A DNA stretch of 64,000 nt, taken from positions 34,720,001 through 34,784,000 of the forward strand of contig OZ017797.1 in NCBI GenBank assembly GCA_963969395.1, written 5' to 3'. The notes under the pieces were generated by a model. That model made no database searches, was not told where the DNA came from, and saw only the letters and a list, made by a program, of their open reading frames with translations. This DNA comes from Pseudoscleropodium purum. Its lineage: Eukaryota > Streptophyta > Bryopsida > Hypnales > Brachytheciaceae. Made by a program: the position numbers and the translations under genes. Below, piece by piece: positions 58,456 to 64,000 of this stretch; position 1 is the stretch's first letter, and each line of letters begins with the position of its first letter.

Positions 58456-58911
58456 GGCAATAATTGCCAATACTAAGAAACAAATTATGAAATTCATTAT
58501 CATACTCTAGAATGTCATCTCTATATTAATGTTAGAAGCTGGCATGAATTTCCTATTGACACTCCAGCTTTGCCTTCCAACTTACTACAACCTTGCTCCT
58601 TGATTCAACTTGTAAGAATTCTCCCAACCCATGGCTTCCATTTCCAACACTAAATGATGTTAATCATTCACACACAGAGATTGAGCGCCACTAGCTCACA
58701 CAAGAATTATAATGTAAGTCAAAAGAAATCATAATTTGCAATAGTTTGTAATATTAAAAAAAATGCAAGATGAGAGACACAACCCTCTCATTGGCCTTTA
58801 AAGGAAATTAGAGCATCCTACAACCTAACCACCATAACTGCACAAAGTGTGTAACCACTCCTTCTTGGCACTAAGTGTCACGTAGTCTAGATGTATAATG
58901 GAATCATAACA
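58456..58911 (-). repeat. 3' LTR of the chromovirus (outer end uncertain)
   Basis: The LTR starts TGTTATGATTCC at 58911 on the minus strand, directly after the polypurine tract and the last stop codon. A TATA-like TTTAAAGG (minus strand near 58797-58804) fits a promoter. The outer end is set at 58456 only because ATTGCC there equals the six bases before the primer-binding site at the window edge, which is weak evidence. Confidence 0.5.
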
Positions 58912-58928
58912 TTATCCCCTCTTTGAGA
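58912..58928 (-). other. Polypurine tract
   Basis: The minus strand reads AAAGAGGGGATAA just before the LTR start. It doubles as the last codons (KRG, stop) of the chromodomain ORF, an economical overlap often seen in such elements. Confidence 0.75.
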
Positions 58929-59256
58929 TTTGATTATGTGGTCCTAGTGCATCATGATGTCGATGATGAAACTTCTTGACGATCTTGGGAGCATTCCAAA
59001 GATGTTCTATAGGTTCCCACAAATTTTGGTCATATTTGTAACCTTGCCATGAGACCAAGTATTGAAGTTTGTACCCCCGACCACTGAATTGGGAATCCAA
59101 TATATCGCAAACTTCCCATTCAATATCCCCTATAGGCGTTACTACCGGTGGTGGAGGTTGTTGCTTGCGTGTGGAAATGGTATCTTACCGATATGGTTCT
59201 AAAAATGATACATGGAACACATTGTGAATTCGAAGCATTTTGGGGAATTGTAGTTG
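58912..59256 (-). pseudogene. Integrase C-terminal chromodomain
   Basis: The open part 59100-58912 encodes LQYLVSWQGYKYDQNLWEP, then NAPKIVKKFHHRH. This is a typical chromodomain with the Tyr, Trp and Trp positions of the methyl-lysine cage kept. Upstream, 59250-59101, the linker to the integrase can be read with one stop. Such domains direct integration toward marked chromatin. This portion is one of the least damaged parts of the element. Confidence 0.85.
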
Positions 59257-60291
59257 TTATACTAACTCTGATAATTTAGCTGTAATAGAGAAAGGTCCCA
59301 AAAACTTTGGCTCCAATTTTTTAGATGGTGTTGTGGAAATATGGTCATGTTGGAGGAATATTTTGTCGCTGATGTGAAAATGGGGTTGTTGTTGGACATG
59401 TTCATCATAATGTCTCTTTGCTTGATTCCTTGCAATTTTAATGACAATCTTTATTTCGTCATGAACCTCTTGTAAAAGACGAATCCTTTCTTCAGCTATT
59501 GGTATTGTAGAACTTGTAGTTGGTTTGAAAGATAGTGTTGGATGGTACCCATATGTGGCGTAAAAAGGCGAATATCCCATAGCTAAATGGAGAGAATTGT
59601 TATAAGCAAAATTAGTTCTGGGTAGGAGGTCGGACTAATCATCATGTCTAAGGGTGGTGAAGATTCTAAGAATTTGCTCAAGAGTTTGATTGACCTGCTC
59701 CGTTTGTCCATCTGACTGTGGATGAAATGCTGTTGAAGGAGCAAGGCAAATCCGAAGGAGGTCATATAGCCTTCACATAAACTTTGATACAAACATTGAG
59801 CCTCAATCTGAAATTATTTCATCTAGCGTACCATGATGTTTCCACACATGGTGAAGGTATAGGATGGCCGTGCCTTTAGAATCAATAGCTTCTGTTGTTG
59901 GTATAAAGTGGGCTAGTTTTGTGTTTTTGTCCACAACTACCATAATGGCATCAAAACTTGCACTCTTGGGCAATTTAACAATAAAATTTGTTGTGACTTG
60001 TTTCCATGGTGCTTCTTCCTCCGGAATCAACTGTAGCAGTTTATATCAACTATGTTATGTGGATTTTGATCTTTGGCATAAATCACAACCATCCATGTAC
60101 CGGTGAATGTATCAACGCAAAGTCGGCCAATAAAAAGTTCTTGTTACTAGATCTAGTGTTTTAGCTTGGCCCAAATGACCTGTAAGGGGAGCACTGTGCC
60201 TTGACCTCAATATTTGGAGTTGTATTTTCTCATTGTTAGGCACCATAATTTTATCCATGTAATAAATTATTCTGTCCTTGAACTTGTAATC
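59257..60291 (-). pseudogene. Integrase (zinc finger and DDE core), degenerate
   Basis: The N-terminal HHCC finger is readable at about 60230-60090 (GHLGQAKTLDLVTR, then CDLCQRSKS). The core starts at 60030 with PWKQVTTNFIVKLPKS, where the first catalytic Asp is Asn, and continues with VVVDKNTKLAHFIPTTE to EIISD, which keeps the second Asp. The Glu region ([13 protein letters not shown]) is in a shifted frame at about 59720. 59580-59257 has the motif GYSPFYATYGYHP of chromoviral integrases. Several stops and frameshifts. Confidence 0.85.
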
Positions 60292-60835
60292 TTAGAACCC
60301 ATGTTGAATGTTTATTGGAAGTTGGCTGGACTCTTTGTTAAAAAATGCTAATATTAATTGAAGGTTTTTATCCTCTGTAGTTGCTTCTTCTATATATTGA
60401 AGGATTTGTGCATCATTCCAAACAGGATCACAGGTTTCTAGTACCGCTAGTTGTAATAAAGGTTTGGAATTATCATCAATGTCTTTTTGGACATGAGCTT
60501 GTCTAGAGAGCATGTCTGCTTTTCTATTTTGTGATCCCAGTCTATGTTAAATAACAAAATTGAAAGTTGAAAGTAACTCCGATGATCAAGCTTGCCGGTG
60601 GTTAAGTTGCTTTGTAGTAAACAATTGCTCAAGATTTTCATGGTAAAAAAATACTTGAACTTGGTGTAGAGATCCCTTGAAGTACACTCGCCAATCCTGG
60701 AAAGCCAAAATAATGCTAAGCAATTATTTATTATAAATATCATAATTTTGTTCGCCTATTGTCATCTTAGAGTTGTGATAAGTACAGGGATGGAGGTGCC
60801 CATCCTTCCGATGTTGTGAGAGGATGCCCCCTATT
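60292..60835 (-). pseudogene. RNase H domain, degenerate
   Basis: The end of the domain is clear: SQNRKADMLSRQAHVQKD at about 60530-60480, matching the usual N-x-x-ADxLSR motif. Upstream pieces such as LAFQDWRVYF lie in changing frames, and the first catalytic region near 60830-60800 is disrupted. Confidence 0.75.
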
Positions 60836-61930
60836 GTTGTGTTGGACGCGTTGTCTCCACAATAAAAGGCTGGTTGAAATTGGGATGTAATAATACCAAG
60901 GATTTGGTGAAATGAGATTGGAGCTCTTCAAACACATCTTGTGCTAAAGGAGTCCAATCAAATTGTTGGTTCTTCCTTATCAATGCTGTGAGTGGTACTG
61001 TAATCTTAGAATAATCCCAAATAAACCTCCAATAAAAATTTGCAAAGCCTAAAAATGGTAGGACATCTTTTATTGTTTTTGGGGAGGGCCATTCTTTTAT
61101 TGCTTGAACTTTGTTGGGACACATTTCTAATCCTTTTCTTGAGACAATCATTCCTAGAAATTCTATTGAAGTACAATGAAACTGACAGTTTGAGGCTTTA
61201 GAGTAAAGGCTGTGTAGTTGTAGTTGTTGGAGAACTTCCTTTACCATTCCTTGGTGTTCCTCCAAATTTTTTGAGAAAGTTAGTGTGTCATCAAGAGAAA
61301 TCACTATCGAGATGTCCAAGAGATCATGAAAAATATATTGCATGTATGCTTAAAATTGAGCTAGAGCATTTGTTAAACCAAACAGCATTACCAAATACTC
61401 AAAAAGGCCGTAGCGTGTTTTGAAAGCCGTTTTAAATTCATGACCAGCAACCATTCCTACTCGATGGTATGCTTGTCGGATGTCTAATTTTGTAAAAATT
61501 TTGGCTCGTAATAAACAGTCAATGAGCTTGGGAATTAACAGCAATGGGTATCGGTTTTGTATTATGACACAGTTGAGATTTTGGTAATCTATAAACACTC
61601 AGATCGACCCATCTTCCTTTTTTGCAAATACAATGGGGGATTGGGGGTGGAGACTAAGGACTTGGATCGCCTAATCCACCCCTTTTCTAAATTTTCTTCC
61701 AAATATCGACTAAATTCTTCTAATTCCATTGAAGACATAGGTCTTAGTCTTGTATTTTGCGGCTTTTGACCCTCTTTGAATTCAATTTTCATATCGGACA
61801 CCCCATGATTAGGTAATTCATTGGATGCTTCTTCATTGAAAGCTCCTTGCATGTCTTGATATTCCATAGGAATTGTCTCTTTGGTGACTTTGTTATTTTC
61901 ATCAATACCAAACAACTCCAATACTTCCAA
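60836..61930 (-). pseudogene. Reverse transcriptase, degenerate
   Basis: Segment order is canonical: RPMSSMELEEFSRYLEENLE, then a broken QKxxDG stretch, [41 protein letters not shown], the active-site region VISLDDTLTFSKN (the usual Tyr before the DD pair is Ser), and PFLGFANFYWRFI. One stop falls at a Trp position near 61600, one at a Gln position between 61350 and 61343, and there is a frameshift near 61615. The element cannot encode an active polymerase. Confidence 0.9.
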
Positions 61931-62163
61931 TGTATATAATTCAACTCCTTTGACTAATAATCAAAATGCCGCTATAGAGACTATCGCATGCTTGGGTGTT
62001 GTCATCTTAGGTAGTCTTTTTTCCACTTAGATCCTCGAGCCTTGTGTAGATTGATTGAGAGTCCTTGTCCCTGCTTGACCTTCTGTTCTTTTTGTTTTGG
62101 TAAGTTTGGGCGTGGAGAAGCTACCACAGCATGTGGGACCACTGGAATTCTTCCTCCCACCTT

Positions 62164-62778
62164 TCAGCTACTTGGAGAGGACTTTGCAACTTCTGCCCGT
62201 GTGGATATTGTGACGAGGGCCCCTAGATGCTTAGAGCTAGTCTTCTCACCTATTGGCTCTCGTTTATCTCCCAGAAGTTGCAAGCAATTTTCATGGCAAT
62301 ATGTAGAATCAAACAATACCTCCCTTTTGGACCATTGGATTGTTGGATTGTGACATACCAACCATGGTGTTCCCAGGATGTAGGGGTAACGACCAATATT
62401 GGTGATGTCTGTTGTCAAACTCTCTCGATGGCTTTCTACTTGTAGTTCCACTACAACCTCATGGGTGATTAATCCCGAGTTGATGATCCTGCCATCAATC
62501 ACTTGAACCTCTTGTGGAACCACCTTGAATTTAATTTTCGCACAATACTTACAAGCAAACAAAAGGTGCATAAATATTCCGGTTGCTCTGGAGTCCACCA
62601 AAGTAGTAGCTAGTAGCGAATTAATGGTGGCCTCTAATGTGAGATGCACCCCTAGATTCATAATTGCATGTAAATATAGTGGAATTGAAAAATGTGGTGA
62701 GTCAAATTCAACTTGCAGACCATTGGTCACTACATTCCGTGACGTGCCCGGGTATCGAAGTAGTGACCTTAGTCCCAA
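62164..62778 (-). pseudogene. Aspartic protease domain and linker
   Basis: Open for about 200 codons without an ATG at its start. It contains LLATTLVDSRATGIFM, the protease active site in which the invariant Gly of D-S/T-G is Arg, and later ILGTPWLVCHNPTIQW, matching the conserved flap-distal motif. The product would be inactive even if translated. Confidence 0.85.
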
Positions 62779-62808
62779 GCGTGCTCTTTTTCCAATTCAT
62801 CAATTCTT

Positions 62809-63820
62809 TCATTGTTTTTTCTTAGAGCTGCCAAAAATAGAGGCTTGGAAGGATTTATTGGACACCCTGTACAGATTTGGCCTAATTGACCAACATCTTC
62901 CTTGTTTTTGTAATTCCAACCACTTAGCCGCTATCTTTGCCAGCATAGTCATTACACCAATTGAATCCAATTCCATTGGAATTGGTCTTGAACTTCCCAA
63001 ATTGGTTTGAAATTGACCAATATGATCCTTTGAGGTGGAACTACAAGTTGCGGCATGTTGATTTTGGCATCATAACTACAAGCATTCGGCAATTCGGGAA
63101 GACATTGACATTCATTCTTGAAGCCTCTATGGTTGTGTTTTTGCAGTCGCGATCAAATCAAAGACTTCATCTTTGATTCCACTCTAAAATCGTGCAATTA
63201 AGCTTGCCTCATTCCAATCTACCTATGCCACATGCTTATTAAATATAGAAATGTAAGTCGCCATTGATCCTGTTTGCTGAAGCTTTCCTAATTTGTCCTT
63301 GGCATTACTTTGTTGATCAATATCACCATATACTACAATCATTGCATCTTGGAACACATCATAATTTACTAACAATTCATGGTGTCGCCCCTCGTCCAAA
63401 GTCTATAATACTAGCATTGCCCAATTTTGAACTGCACCTATTAAATATGAAAGTGCATAAATGATTTTATCCATGTCTATTCGACACATCTAGGGTTTGC
63501 CTCGAAATACTAACTACAATTGAGCCAACCACTTATATATATCTCCACCTTTTTTACTAGAAAATTTCTCAGATACTACCACTTTGCAATCATATTTCCC
63601 ACTTTACTCATAGGCTCGATCTAAAACCTTTGCAGTTGTGGAAGGAGACCCCAACGATGGAGGCATCATCACCTTCTCCGAAATTTGTCGAATGAGATGC
63701 AGGAGCATGGCTTGAAAAACAACTTGGACCTGTTGTTGGATGAAGGCCACAACTTCGGAACCTACCTCTTCCAATGCCGATGATCCCACATCTTCAACCA
63801 ACCTTTCTGGATTCATGTCA
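62809..63820 (-). pseudogene. Gag region, degenerate
   Basis: The first part (63816-63604) opens with an N-terminal coiled-coil-like segment. From about 63600 to 63180 the Retrotransposon_gag-type core can be followed over several stops (GDIYKWLAQL, then FRGKP, then NEASLIARF). 63000-62809 ends in AAKWLELQKQGRCW. A CCHC zinc knuckle is expected just after this but only its first Cys can be read. At least four stops stand at expected Gln or Trp codons. Confidence 0.75.
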
Positions 63821-63982
63821 AACCTTCTCTCTCAAATGTAGTAGTCTTGCATTCAAGTGCCTTCCTCGTCCCCCGAATTTGTACCGGACCCTAACCCCAT
63901 TCACTGAAGTAGGTCCGACATCAATTCCTGAGGTAGCTCCAACTAACGACCTATTGGCCCACCTTCACAACCATTCTTCATG

Positions 63983-63994
63983 GCCTTGATACAA
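63983..63994 (-). other. Primer-binding site of the chromovirus
   Basis: The minus strand reads TTGTATCAAGGC, 9 of 12 matches to the initiator-Met tRNA type site TGGTATCAGAGC. It lies upstream of gag as expected. It implies that the 5' LTR ends at about 63995-64000 and continues out of the window. Confidence 0.7.
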
Positions 63995-64000
63995 GGCAAT

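Larger units (their letters stand above)
58456..64000 (-). mobile_element. Chromodomain Ty3/gypsy retrotransposon (chromovirus), inactivated, cut by window end
   Basis: Complete domain order on the minus strand: primer-binding site (63983-63994), gag (about 63820-62810), protease, reverse transcriptase, RNase H, integrase, chromodomain, polypurine tract and 3' LTR. Gag and pol appear to have been one reading, now split by many stops and frameshifts. The integrase ends in a chromodomain, which places it among chromoviruses; the RT and integrase style recalls Tcn1-like elements described from fungi and early land plants, but a tree is needed. The 5' LTR must start within a few bases beyond 64000. 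Several catalytic residues are lost (protease DSG to DSR, first integrase Asp to Asn). Confidence 0.9.

Noticed and set aside
58530..58911. Alternative 3' LTR ending at TGTTAG (58530)
   Set aside because: It would give TG...CA ends, but the bases before the primer-binding site at the window edge read ATTGCC and not the predicted CTAACA.
62525..63010. 161-codon plus-strand ORF
   Set aside because: It is antisense to the gag/protease region of the chromovirus, whose conserved motifs fix the minus strand as coding.

Overview
The window is nuclear DNA of a land plant: AT-rich, gene-poor and crowded with decayed transposons. The plant call rests on a multi-exon remnant of the plant-type TRM6 gene with GT-AG introns, a trihelix (plant Myb/SANT-like) remnant, an integrase-chromodomain Ty3/gypsy element, and MITEs of the hAT, PIF/Harbinger and CACTA types. 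The chromovirus and trihelix styles remind me of bryophytes, lycophytes or ferns, but I cannot fix the lineage from the sequence.

Layout. 1-2.6 kb: AT-rich repeats. 2.8-3.5 kb (minus): a trihelix DNA-binding pseudogene. 6.5-13.0 kb (plus): a TRM6 (tRNA m1A58 methyltransferase non-catalytic subunit) gene that keeps most introns but carries stops and frameshifts; two transposons sit in its introns (9819-10557 and 11094-12433). 14-20 kb: terminal-inverted-repeat elements, a GC-richer coding-like patch at 15.3-15.8 kb and two hairpin-forming inverted repeats. 20.7 and 27.0 kb: two GC-rich hAT-like MITEs in opposite orientation. 22-38.5 kb: islands of higher GC that hold four very small, strongly acidic ORFs (23171, 29013, 34427-34720 minus, 37223) forming two related subfamilies. 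This is the most likely undescribed gene family here. 38.5-54 kb: non-coding, with duplicated AT-rich blocks, two CACTA-like elements and more copies of the TIR families. 54.4-55.6 kb (minus): one long ORF with five 17-residue acidic/basic repeats and a C-terminal coiled coil, family unknown. 58.5-64.0 kb (minus): a nearly complete but inactivated chromodomain Ty3/gypsy element (gag, PR, RT, RNase H, INT, chromodomain, PPT, 3' LTR). Its primer-binding site lies at the last bases of the window, so its 5' LTR is just outside.

Function as a whole. Nothing resembles an operon or pathway. Apparently intact coding capacity is limited to the four acidic microproteins, the 54.4-55.6 kb ORF and a few unassigned short ORFs. 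Recognisable genes are dead, and many of their premature stops are at former Gln or Trp codons, as expected from C-to-T decay of methylated, silenced DNA.
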